Below, in pieces: positions 12,848-24,200 of a DNA stretch of 64,000 nucleotides. Position 1 is the stretch's first letter. Each line of letters begins with the position of its first letter. The stretch covers positions 17,845,501 through 17,909,500 of the forward strand of contig CM034102.1 in NCBI GenBank assembly GCA_019914945.1, read 5' to 3'. The notes beneath the pieces were generated by a model that was given only the letters and a program-made list of their open reading frames with translations, had not been told where the DNA came from and searched no databases. Source of the DNA: Typha latifolia. Lineage: Eukaryota > Streptophyta > Magnoliopsida > Poales > Typhaceae. A program made the position numbers and the translations under genes.

Positions 12848-13728
12848 AGAAAGTTAATTTGGCGTGGGATGAAGCTTTATTTCATTGTTATGAGACATTC
12901 GATCGACTCCTTTACAACCAGTGTGCCTTGTTGGTTACATTAGATAAAGAATTTTAGCTTGTAACTACCCCCCTTATTTTTTAGCCTTTCCTTGTCAATT
13001 TTTCGGGTGTGTATCGAAGTGAGTGATAGTGCCAGCTTTGGGTAAATGTGCAGCTTCTTGTATTCCGTCTTGTAATGGTGGACATTCTTTTTAGGGTGTT
13101 CTGATAGCAGAACGCTTTCCAAACATGCGTTGTTGTGCACATCTTTCGAGCTGATTAGCTTCTGTTTGGAATGCAAACGATTGGGCATTTCACTTTGTTA
13201 ATATTGATCAGTGCAATATAAACAGGCGAAAACTCAAGCCGAAGGAATTGAGGGAGCACTCTTTTCCTTTATAACAACCATAATAGAAAAACTAACGGCC
13301 GGGTCGGTACCAATATTGGCGACTGGTTCAAATCGTCACCAGGAATAGAAAGTAACTGGATCTTTGAATTGGTTGATAACCCTCATAGCTAACTAACTAC
13401 TAAAATTTTTATGAATTCAATTACAACCAAAGATAAATAAAAATAAATATCTGTATTCTTATTTTCATGTATTTCTCTCAGGCCTGACTCAGAGCCAGAG
13501 AGCACCGTGGGCTAGCCTCCTGCTCGCCCGGTCCTGCCTGAGAACCTCACCGCTAGCCGGGCAGAATATCCGGCGCAAGCCCAAATACTAATCGAGCTGG
13601 TGGACGTTTTAACGCCGATGATCGTGCCTTCCCCTCCAGTCAAAACAGAATGCCAGAATAGATGGGAATCTCTTCCTAAAGATTTGGTCTTTCTCCACAT
13701 ATTTTGGGTACAATACAACGCATCTCCC

Positions 13729-13735
13729 TATAAAA
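13729..13735 (+). promoter_or_regulatory. TATA box of the ammonium transporter gene
   Basis: TATAAAA, 178 bases before the AMT start codon. It implies a leader of about 145 bases that contains the TA microsatellite. Confidence 0.6.
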
Positions 13736-13877
13736 TCTTCCCATGGAATCTCCCTGCCTTAGGTTTGTGGCAGAAAGCTCCATTGCTACCCACTTCAACG
13801 TTGCGATTCAGCTTCTCTATCACATCCCCCCCATCCCCTCCCCCTCCCCTGCCGCCTTGGGTTAAGAGTTGAAGAAG

Positions 13878-13906
13878 ATATATATATATATATATAATAT
13901 ATATAA
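13878..13906 (+). repeat. (TA)n microsatellite abutting the AMT start codon
   Basis: TA-rich run of 29 bases ending directly at the A of the AMT ATG (13907). It lies in the predicted 5' UTR downstream of the TATA box, so its length could vary between individuals. Confidence 0.85.
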
Positions 13907-15409
13907 ATGTCTCTTCCTCAAAGCCTTGTCCCCACAGAGACTTCCCCCGAATGGCTTAACAAAGGCGACAACGCATGGCAACTCATGGCGGCGACGTTAG
14001 TGGGCGTCCAAAGCGTTCCGGGTCTCGTCATCCTCTACGGAAGCATCGTGAAGAAAAAGTGGGCCGTAAACTCGGCCTTCATGGCCTTGTACGCCTTTGC
14101 GGCGGTGTTCGTGTGCTGGTGTTTATGGGGCTTTCGCATGTCCTTCGGAGATAGACTCTTGCCGTTCGTGGGTCGGCCTGACTTTGCCACGCTGGAACAA
14201 AAGGTGTTGTTGGAGCAAGGGTTCGCTGGGCTGTACCCGAACGCCACGCTTGTCTACTTCCAGTTCGTGTTCGCGGCCATCACGCTGATACTCATCGCCG
14301 GGGCGCTGCTTGGGAGGATGAATTTTAAGGCGTGGATGTTGTTTGTGCCACTGTGGCTCACCTTCTCTTACACCATCGGCGCCTTCAGCGTCTGGAGTCC
14401 TAATGGCTTCTTGTTCAAGGCTGGGGTCATGGATTTCGCCGGGGGCTTCGTCATCCATCTCTCTTCTGGGGTCGCCGGCCTCACCGCCGCTTATTGGGTA
14501 GGTCCAAGGATGCCAAAGGACAGAGAGAGGTTCCCCCCAAATAATATCCCACTAACACTTACTGGAGCAGGCTTGCTATGGATGGGTTGGACCGGCTTCA
14601 ACGGCGGTGCTCCTTATGCGGCCAACCTCGATACCTCCATGGCCATCATCAACACCCATCTCTGCACCGCCACCAGCCTCCTCTTCTGGCTCTTCCTCGA
14701 CATCCTTTTCTTCGGCAAGCCCTCTGTCATCGGTGCTGTCCAAGGCATGATCACTGGTCTCGTCTGCATTACTCCCGCTGCAGGTTAATTAAATATAATA
14801 TAATATATATTAATTCCAATTACAAACACTAAATTGTATTGGTTATCATAATATGTATATATGTATTAAAGTAATTAATTCGATTCTCGAGCAGGATTGG
14901 TGCAAGGGTGGGCTGCTATGATCATGGGAATTCTATCAGGAAGCATCCCCTGGTTCACCATGATGGTGCTCCACAAGAAGATCGAATTCCTCAAGCGAGT
15001 AGATGACACCTTGGCTGTCTTCCACACTCATGCGATCGCCGGCACCCTGGGCGGCATCCTCACCGGCGTCTTCGCTGAGCCGAGGCTCAACCGCCTCTTC
15101 TTCGGCGACGATCCCAAGTACGTCGGCCTCGCTTACGCGCTTAAGATGGGCCGCAGCTCCGCGGGTCTCCGCCAGATGGGGTTGCAGTTAGCCGGCATTG
15201 CTTTCATAGTAGGAATCAACGTTATCATCACCACCATCATTTGCCTGCTCATCAGGCTTGTCGTGCCTCTTCGCCTCAGCGACGATGAGCTGGAGACCGG
15301 AGATGACGCCATCCATGGCGAGGACGCATACGCAGTATGGGGCGACGGGGAGACCTACGAGAATTCGATCCACGGAGGGATGGCTAAGGTTGCAGATGAA
15401 ATGTTATAA
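13907..15409 (+). CDS. Ammonium transporter, AMT2/AMT3 (MEP) clade
   Basis: Two exons, 13907-14783 and 14895-15409, joined in phase 1, give 463 residues, a normal AMT length. The protein is mostly hydrophobic with about eleven membrane segments and sits in the plasma membrane, where the family moves ammonium/ammonia. Family marks: [17 protein letters not shown] with conserved D176 and the first pore His (H184), [11 protein letters not shown] in the middle, and [12 protein letters not shown] carrying the second pore His (H338). The single intron and the [20 protein letters not shown] segment fit the AMT2/3 type rather than intron-less AMT1. The cytosolic tail (from about [13 protein letters not shown]) is short and acidic. 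Exons are much more GC-rich than the surroundings, as in many monocot genes. The exact paralogue number cannot be assigned. Confidence 0.95.
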
Positions 15410-16264
15410 CTATATATAAATATTATAGGTCGATCTGCATGCAGTCTGACAATTAATTATATATAGAGGGTCATGTAGATATATTAAATTCAAGTATATA
15501 TGGATATTACAATATTAATTCTGATCTATCAAGCCCATCGTACATGCATTCATTCTTATATCCGATCAACAAGATAGTAATGCTCTTTTCTGTTTTAAAT
15601 ATATTTCGCACTGCTTCCAAGTTCCAACGCATGCAACTGGTATTCACAAAGAAGCATGACTCCATGAAAAAGATTAAATAAAAGACTCAAAGGGAGAGAA
15701 GAGTTGGTGATAGGGTTTACAGAAGATACGTAGCGAGAGGACACGACACGGCCAATCAGCTCTTTCTTTGCCAGCTAGATTATACTCTACTAATTTAATT
15801 AACTGGATGTCACACTTCGACATGGCCCAATAAGGTCCAGTAGACAGTAGTGTACCCTCATTATCATTGGCCATGGTGATACGACCGCCTCCATAGTCGC
15901 CCAATGGCATGCATCATGGAAGGAAGACCCACGTGAGGGAATAGTGCTTAAACAATCCACGACCAATAGTTGTTGGCAATGGGCGTTGCATCGAGGAACG
16001 TGACAGTATGGGGGCCGATCCATCCGTTACTGATAGTAGCACATGCCATAACGGCTATTTTTCCCACCATTGCCGGCACCCACTCTTTCTTTTTTCCAAT
16101 CAATTTTCCCGTTTTCCAACTCAAAATAAAAAGTACCTCAAAAATAATAATAATCAAAATAATAGTACATTTATGATTTATTACTCTATCATTACCCCCT
16201 TTTTTTTTCTTTATTAATTTTGCCGACCGTTACCTTTTATTATATTTATTCCTTTTTGGTTTCT
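15410..16264. other. Intergenic region between AMT and GH3 genes
   Basis: Holds the AMT 3' UTR and upstream sequence of the GH3 gene. Small open frames on both strands (15674-16217) show no recognisable domain and are not supported. No repeats of note. Confidence 0.45.
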
Positions 16265-16273
16265 TATATATAA
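16265..16273 (+). promoter_or_regulatory. TATA box of the GH3 gene
   Basis: TATATATAA just upstream of a pyrimidine-rich leader containing a (CT)n run near 16348-16367. This fits transcription start around 16295-16300. Confidence 0.5.
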
Positions 16274-16294
16274 TAAGTAGCCTCCTCTTCGTTA

Positions 16295-17677
16295 CTCGCA
16301 GTCTCACGCCACATCGCCACTTCCCTCATTTTGCGTCCTCTGCTGTCTTCTCTCTCTCTCTCTCTCGCACAATCTTGGTAGCTTGCTTGGGAGAAGAAAG
16401 GAAGGAGGCAACCTTGGGGGTCAGTGGAGTGGTAGCGAAGATTTCTTCGTAATTCTTGCTCCTTTGGGCTGGAATAACTCACCACTTCTGGGTCTTCTTA
16501 TTCGCGGTGAGTTCCCATTTCCATTTCCCTTCATCTTTTGACGATTTATACAAGGAGACCTTCTTCTTCTTTGGATTGCAATGAAGAAGCTGTGGTCCTA
16601 TGTACATTGAAGGTGGCCGCCATAGACTACACTACGCTTTTGAGCTTTTCGTTATTCTGATCATTCTTAGATTTTCGCTTATTAGGTGCTCGACTTGTTC
16701 TTTTTATCCTTTATTTTGGTGATTTTCTATTCACTTTTTAAGGTTTTTGGTGGTAACGGATGATTTTATTGCTACAATCTGCGTATTTGTTGCGAAAGCA
16801 CGAAAATATGCTTAATTTGATAGGAGAAAGAATTCCTTTTCTTTGTTCCTCTCCGAGGTTTTACAGCATTAATCTTTTTCTTCTGCTGCAATCATGTTAG
16901 TTTGGACTTCGATATATCCTCGAAAAAATGTCTCCTTTCTTCTTTTTTTGGTTCTTTTGTCTAATTTTCTCTGTCCCATATCAATTGCAAGCCTAAATAT
17001 ATCCGTAACACCTGAATAACGATAAAGCATATTCTCATCTACCAGCTCAAAAGTCTCACCAAATTTAACTGTGGCACAGCCCGTCTCTTTTTTATTTGTA
17101 CTAGTTGCTGGTCTCAACTCTGCAACTACTGCGAAAAATACGCAGCTGCAGATCCCATTTCTAACCGACCAAAGAAGTTGGTAAAATCGTGTAATCTTTT
17201 TAACTACTTTTATCCTTGTTCTTACCTGTCTCCAAGCCAATATTGCATTCCTTTTTATGCCTCGCACGACATCATTTCCCTCCCTACTCTGTTCCTATAA
17301 TTTATTTATTCATTTTTAATTTTGGACGTTCTTGATATAAAAATATTAAAACGAGTAATTTCAGATCAATGGTTTTGTTTATTGACGGATTTGTTGCGGA
17401 GGAACAGGGGATAGTGGACTTCATTCATGAAAGTCATGCAAAGAAACATCTTTTGAGTAATTCACATAAATGATCTCTTCTGTTATTTCCTCTGCTATTC
17501 CTATCATAAGATCCAAGGTGTTCGCTACTAATCCGTATCTTCTTCTGCTGTCATATAGATCCCAAATTCTAGTTCCATATTTATTTGCTTGATTTAAGTC
17601 AGTTTGTTTTCCCCTCATATTGTGAATTGTGGATTCAGATTAGAAGAGCTCAGGCGCACATTCCACTCTCGCCAAAG
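16295..17677 (+). other. GH3 5' UTR with a leader intron
   Basis: A non-coding leader exon (about 16295-16506) ends at a good donor (GCG then GTGAGT). The matching acceptor is probably GGATTCAG ending at 17638, which would leave 39 bases of leader before the ATG at 17678. The ~1.13-kb leader intron contains chance open frames on the minus strand (e.g. 16869-17267) with no known domain. Long leader introns often raise expression in plants; that is inference. Confidence 0.55.
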
Positions 17678-20536
17678 ATGGCAGTTCTTGGGACGCCATT
17701 TGTGTTTATCGCCTTCCTCTTATGCTGGGCATTACTTGGAGAAGCAGATTACGTGAAGTATAAAGATCCCAGCCAGCCGGTTAATGTTCGAGTAAAAGAT
17801 GTTCTGAGTCAGATGACACTCGCGGAAAAGATAGGTCAGATGACGCAAATCGAAAGAAACGTAGCAACGCCTGATGTCTTGAAGGGCTACTATATTGGTA
17901 ATTTGTTTTGGCTTTTTACTTACTTGTTGTCCTTCCCTTCAATTATGAAGTGAAAAAAAAAAAAGAGGTTGTTATTTATACCTACCAGGTAGCTTACTGA
18001 GCGGCGGTGGAAGTGTTCCTGCTCCGCAGGCATCTGCTGCGGATTGGGTGATTATGATAAATGACTTCCAAAAAGCGTGCCTGTCGACGCGTTTAGGCAT
18101 TCCAATGATATATGGGATCGATGCTGTTCATGGTCATAATAATGTCTATGGCGCAACAATCTTTCCTCACAATGTTGGCCTTGGAGCTACAAGGCAAGCA
18201 TCAAGTTTGTCAATATATAGATAATTAGATACAGATATAATCCTCCATGGTTTGAATTTTAAGAGCAGAAGAGAAAATATCTTAAATCTAATACCGACGC
18301 GCCTTTCTCTGCAGGGATCCTGATCTTGTAAAGAGGATTGGAGCCGCAACTGCCCTTGAAGTCAGAGCTACTGGCATTCCTTATGCCTTTGCGCCATGCA
18401 TTGCGGTAAACATTCGTAACAGGATATTTCCAACTCTCTATATATGCAATGTTATTTCGACCATCTATCTTCCTAGAATTATTCCAAGGAAACAAACATG
18501 TTGTCTTGTTTCCTGATTATGGATCTATCTATTTGTGATGAATTCAGGTTTGTAGAGATCCAAGGTGGGGTCGCTGCTATGAAAGCTACAGCGAAGATCA
18601 GAGGATTGTTCAGGCAATGACAGAGCTCATCCCTGGTTTGCAGGGTGATCTCCCGGCAAACTATACAAAGGGGTTTCCTTATGTTGCTGGAAAGTAAGAC
18701 ATTATTAATTCTCACCTTTCTAAGAAAATTAGTGTTTGTGAGTGAGAATGATTGAATATTGTTGTTATTACAGGAACAATGTTGCAGGTTGTGCCAAGCA
18801 CTTTGTTGGTGATGGTGGGACCCATGATGGCATCAATGAGAATAACACCATAATCGATCGTAAGGGGCTGTTCAGCATCCACATGCCTGCTTACTATGAT
18901 GCCATCGCGAAGGGTGTCTCCACCATCATGGCCTCTTATTCTAGCTGGAATGGGATGAAAATGCACGCCAATCGTGATCTCATCACTGGTTTCCTCAAGA
19001 ACAAACTGAAGTTCAGGGTACGAAATTGATGAGATTGATTACAGATTACATACTCTGCCGAGTTGAGCCATAAATCACTAGTTTTGCTTTTCCCTCTAAC
19101 TCAAAACATTTTTTTTAATATATGTAAATAAAAATCTTCAGGGCTTTGTGATCTCGGATTGGGAGGGCATTGATAGGATTACAACTCCTGCTGGTGCAAA
19201 TTACACGTACTCTGTCCAGGCTTCAATAAGTGCTGGTATTGATATGGTCAGTATCCTTTTCTGCCAAAAGATGCTCGTTAAGTAGTCAAAAAGTTCACAC
19301 AAGTGACCTAAACTTATAAAGGAATGATTTCTTCAAAAACATCTTAACTAAACTTTTTTAGTTTTTATTTTTTTATTTTTTATACACAACCAATAGCTTC
19401 TCAAAATTTAATTATAATCACCGTCACACTGTTTTTGCTCTCTCAACATCAAAGTTCTGATATACATACATACATATACTCTTTGGCAGGTGATGGTTCC
19501 TAATAACTATGCTGAGTTTATTAATACCCTGACTACTCTTGTCAACAACAATGTGATTCCCATGAGCAGAATTGACGATGCTGTAAGAAGGATCTTGCGT
19601 GTAAAATTTGTCATGGGTCTGTTTGAGAACCCTTTGGCTGATCTCAGCTTAGCCGACCAGCTTGGGAAGAAGGTATTATTATTTATAAATAGCCTCTATC
19701 TACGGTGAAGTACAGATTAGGCAATCTTAATAAACATGTTCTTGGTTTCTCCGTCATGCAGGAGCACAGGGAATTGGCCAGGGAAGCTGTCAGGAAGTCA
19801 CTTGTTCTGCTAAAAAATGGAAAGTCAACTGATAAGCCATTGCTGCCTCTTCCTAAGAAGGTCCCTAAGATACTTGTTGCTGGAACTCATGCTGATAATT
19901 TAGGTTACCAGTGTGGTGGATGGACCATTGAATGGCAGGGAGCTAGTGGAAAGATCACAGTGGGTATGTTCATGAAAACGAATAGTTACTACTGAAAAGG
20001 CATACGATTGTACTTGTTTCAATATTTGATTATTCTGGCGTGTTACAGGAACCACTATCCTGGATGCAATTAAAGCCACCGTTGACCCCGCAACCAATGT
20101 GATGTTCTCCGAGAATCCTGATGCCAACTTTGTCGAGAACAACAACTTCTCTTACGCCATCGTCGTCATCGGTGAACACCCCTACACGGAGACAGCCGGC
20201 GATAGCCTCAACCTCACCATCCCTGACCCCGGGCCGAGCACGATTCAAACGGTTTGTGGTGCAGTCAAGTGTGTCGTTGTCGTCATCTCCGGGAGGCCTG
20301 TGGTGATGCAGCCTTACGTTTCCATGATGGATGCACTTGTGGCTGCTTGGCTTCCTGGTTCTGAGGGGCAAGGCGTTGCCGACGTACTCTTCGGGGATTA
20401 TGGATTCACTGGGAAGCTCCCTCGTACGTGGTTCAAGTCTGTTGACCAGCTCCCTATGAATGTTGGTGACCAGAATTATGACCCATTGTTCCCGTTTGGC
20501 TTTGGGTTGACTACAAAGCCAACGGCAGCGAGGTAG
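17678..20536 (+). CDS. GH3 beta-D-glucan exohydrolase / beta-glucosidase, secreted
   Basis: Nine exons: 17678-17897, 17989-18193, 18315-18405, 18548-18693, 18774-19017, 19142-19246, 19490-19672, 19762-19963, 20049-20536; 627 residues, the usual length of plant ExoI-type enzymes. A hydrophobic N-terminus (to about residue 24) is a signal peptide, so the enzyme should act in the cell wall on beta-glucans and oligosaccharides. Catalytic features by comparison with barley ExoI, from memory: nucleophile D308 in VISDWEGID, the glucose-clamping tryptophans W309 and W456 (the latter in GGWTIEWQG), and probable acid/base E513 in GEHPYTE. Other marks are [35 protein letters not shown] and KHFVGDGGT. 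Intron 2 uses a GC donor (ACAAG then GCAAGC). The gene ends convergent with the TOUSLED gene, 715 bases apart. Confidence 0.94.
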
Positions 20537-21251
20537 AACTAACTGACAAGGATTTCTCCTACGGACAACTCCGAGAGTTGTTTACTCTTCCAGTTCATAT
20601 AATTTATATATTCGTTTCGAATGTTTGTCTCATCTCATGAAATTTAGATTTATTGTCCTACTGACAAATATAGGAATTTGTTTAGACTACTGCTCGATCT
20701 TAGAAGAATGCTATCCAAGCTATAATTATATATTCGTTTCGATATGCTCACTCATTTTCACGTTGTGTCTGCTGGCTTTTGCAACTATTTTGATCAATAA
20801 AAAAGCACAAGTGAATGGAAGACATGTTACTGCTGTTAACACCATTATCGTAATAGATTGGGCATATAATTGTTTTTCTGACTTAGGAAATGAGTATTCA
20901 TAATTGCGATGTTAAAGGGTTCCGCAATTGACATAATAAGATCAAGAAGGAAATCCTTCGTCCCATCTTTATATATATATATATATACCTTAGCACCAAT
21001 AAACAAGAGTCAATTGCTTTTCCTATGGAAATACGGATTACAGCATTAGAGAAAAGACCAAAAAGGGGCACACCTTCTTGAATTGATGCCCCCATGTAGA
21101 TTAAAAGAAACAAATGTTATTTGGAACACTACTTTTTTATGAAGAAAACGGGATATACAAATATCTACAGAATATAGCTTTTGGCATATTCTCCTTTTCT
21201 CTTGTGAGTACTCCCTGTATAAATATTTTCTCAGCCGGATATGCATCTTTT
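20537..21251. other. Convergent intergenic region (GH3 and TSL 3' ends)
   Basis: Holds the 3' UTRs of both converging genes. A short TA run lies near 20970-20987. No supported ORF. Confidence 0.5.
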
Positions 21252-24200
21252 CTATCTCTTTGAATAGGAAAGATACGGATCTTGAGTGATGGTTAGAACA
21301 TCAGGCCTCTCTGCTTGATTATATGTCAAACACCGACGAATCAATTCCTGAAATATTAAGGAAAATTATACTATTAGTGGTCAATAAACACATGGATGCC
21401 CAGAGGAAGAAATCACTGGCCAATACGCACTTGGATACACTTGCTATTGCGGTTTATGAACATAAGCTAGAAACCTAACACAAAGTTCTTAGCACATAAA
21501 GAGGTTCATCAAGTGCAATAGTGCTTGGAAATTACTAACAAGGCTTCACCCTAACTTACAGAAGAAACAGACCAAGATTTCATGTTGATTGCTAACTTTG
21601 CATGGAACTTTCTGTATAATACATTCTAGGAAGCAAATGATTGTGTGGACGTGGCATAAAAGGAAGAAAGAGTCGTACACAGCAAAAGGAGGGACAAGCA
21701 GAGAATACAGATGATGAACTAGTAACCTATTAAGCTTATTCTACTCAATAGAACAAACCCCAGTTACTTACCGTGCATTAATAAAACTACTCTGCACAAC
21801 CACGCAGTTCAGATAAATATAATACAGGATGAGATTATTTGACAAAAAATGACTGACCTTTGCCTCATTTGAGACAGATGGCTTTGAAGGAAACTCCACC
21901 TTCCGCGCATTAATTATTGTGTCTTCACGAAGAATCCTCTCTTGGGTCTGGTCATGACCAAAGGGGCGTCTACCAAACAGCATCTGATACAATATTACAC
22001 CAGCTGACCAGACATCTACCTATATGAAGCAAACAAAAAAGGTTAATACACCAAATTTTGAGAAGGAAGCCAAATTAAGTCCATCACAAATACTCAGCAG
22101 ATTAAATAGGTGGAGAATTAAGGCCGGTATTTAGTATTTACGTAACATCTACCTATATGAAGCAAAACAAAAACAGCCTACAGACCAAATTTTGAGATGG
22201 AAGCCAAATTCAGCCCATCATAGATGCTCAGCAGATTAAACAGGTAGAAATTTAAAGCTAGTATTTACGTAAGATGCATACCGACTAATTAGATTTATTC
22301 AATATTCATTATAGAAAACGTAGGAGCTTATAGATAGGAGCAAATTTATTATCTTCACAACTGCACACCTTTGATGATATGAATGGTGTTTTGCTGAGAT
22401 CGAAGCATTCAGGGGGCAAGTACCTGAAAATAGATGCAATGCAGACAGTCAGAATGAAAAATCCCACATCTTAAATTTCTGTTTTAAGGGTTATAAACAA
22501 GGATTTAATTTTCTGGAAACTAAGTAAAAGTCTTAAAAGAATTATAAATTTAATACAGCTGTGTTTAAACTAGCTATTTGGAACTGAACAGAAGGAGGTT
22601 GAACTATAAATCTATAATATGGCTAAATCTTACAATCCATTCCACTATTGTACCACCATGGGGAATTGAACGTCCGGTGAGAACAGTGAAGATTTGCCAA
22701 TTTTTTAGAAACACATATAGTGCAAGAAAAGAATTTAAATGGTAACATAAATCACAAACAACAGCTTGATAAATAAAATCTATGACTTGACATGTGCCCT
22801 ATCGAATGTACTTGTGCCAAATATCCAGCGGGGTAAGTGTGAACTGGCCACCTAGATAAGCACGGTTGTCCATGGCCAGTTCAATTTTGCATGAGCATTA
22901 ATCCAAGGGTAACCAAAAGCCTGAGGCAGTTCAATAATATAGTAATCCCTTATATTGGTATAATAGATATGACTATTTAGAATGATGGAAGCAAACATTA
23001 AACACCAAGCCACAGCCAGATCAATACCATACAGACACTGCAAGTCCTGCTGTTGAAACCTTTTTGGCAGACTAATTCTGTTTGGAACATAAAATTTAGT
23101 GATTTATTATACAAAATTTGGTTGCAACTTTCATAAAACCAGCAAACTAAAGGTTTGTTTGTACTTTGTAAAGTAATGAAGCAGCTGCACATTTCTCTTA
23201 CATGGAACTACACTGGAAGCAAAGAAACATGATGTCACGTGGATATACACGTTATCAGAGAAGACAACAAAGATAGCATGTAATCAATAAAACAATGTAT
23301 CTTAACATTAGAGAATCATGCCAAACAATTTGGAGTGTTGCTAACACACAGACTACTCTAAAAAATTAAGTTATTAGAGAATGGTGTCATTATATTTTAT
23401 ATTTCGACACTCCTCTTCACTCCTTAATCCTGACAAAGTACGCATAATATGATTTAAACTTAGGACTCTTGCTTTGATATTATATTAATTCAACAACTAC
23501 TCTAAAAATTTAAGCTATTAAAAAACGATTATTTTTATATTTTATATTCTATCAAGTATTAAGGATATTTTCCATAGAAAATTAAGGAAATTTTTTACCT
23601 AAAAATAAAATTCACTCTAGATGAGGTAGAAGAAAGGACTATAGGAAATACTACATAACACTCACCAATACGTTCCAGCACCTTGAGAAGTAAGCTCCAT
23701 ACCCTGAGATCCAACATCATCCTCTACTATCTTGCTGAGGCCAAAATCTGTTACTTTTGCGGCACCAACCTCATCAAAGAGAACATTCCCAGGCTTCAGA
23801 TCATAATGAATGATTTTTTGAGTTCTCTTGTTGAGATAAACAAGGCCCTGAAAAATCTGAACAATTATAATTCTAGCCTCTTTCTCAGGAAGAACAGGTG
23901 TCGCTTTAAGGACAGCATCAAGATCCTTCCCTGAGTAAAAAAAAAAACAAGCAAGAATGAGGTGCTATCGCATTCCATGACAATTTCATGATTCAAAGTA
24001 CTCATGAAAATGAACATATATTAACTAGTAAAATTACAATTTTGCCTATTCCTTTGTTGAGACAAAATAACACGTGTTTGACAAGAAAATCTTCTCAGAG
24101 GAGAATAGAAGCCTGGGAGACGGTATGTTCTTTTAAGTCCTTATGATGAGCCATGGTATTCAAATTTGAGACAGTGATTAATTCACTAAGAACATTAATC

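Larger units (their letters stand above)
12848..13906. other. Intergenic region and AMT promoter
   Basis: The first few hundred bases are the probable 3' UTR of the BPA1-like gene. The rest is upstream sequence of the ammonium transporter, with a good TATA box at 13729 and a pyrimidine-rich leader (13800-13860). No supported ORF. Confidence 0.5.

Noticed and set aside
14123..14458. Minus-strand ORF of 111 codons in the AMT gene
   Set aside because: Shadow of the ammonium transporter exon; charged nonsense peptide without a family.
16869..17267. 132-codon minus-strand ORF
   Set aside because: Lies within the GH3 leader intron, no recognisable domain, no neighbouring exons in phase.
19247..19260. 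GTATCC close to the GH3 exon 6 donor as a second U12 donor
   Set aside because: The normal donor GTCAGT four bases earlier keeps the frame (IDM-VMVPNN); the U12-like word would break it.
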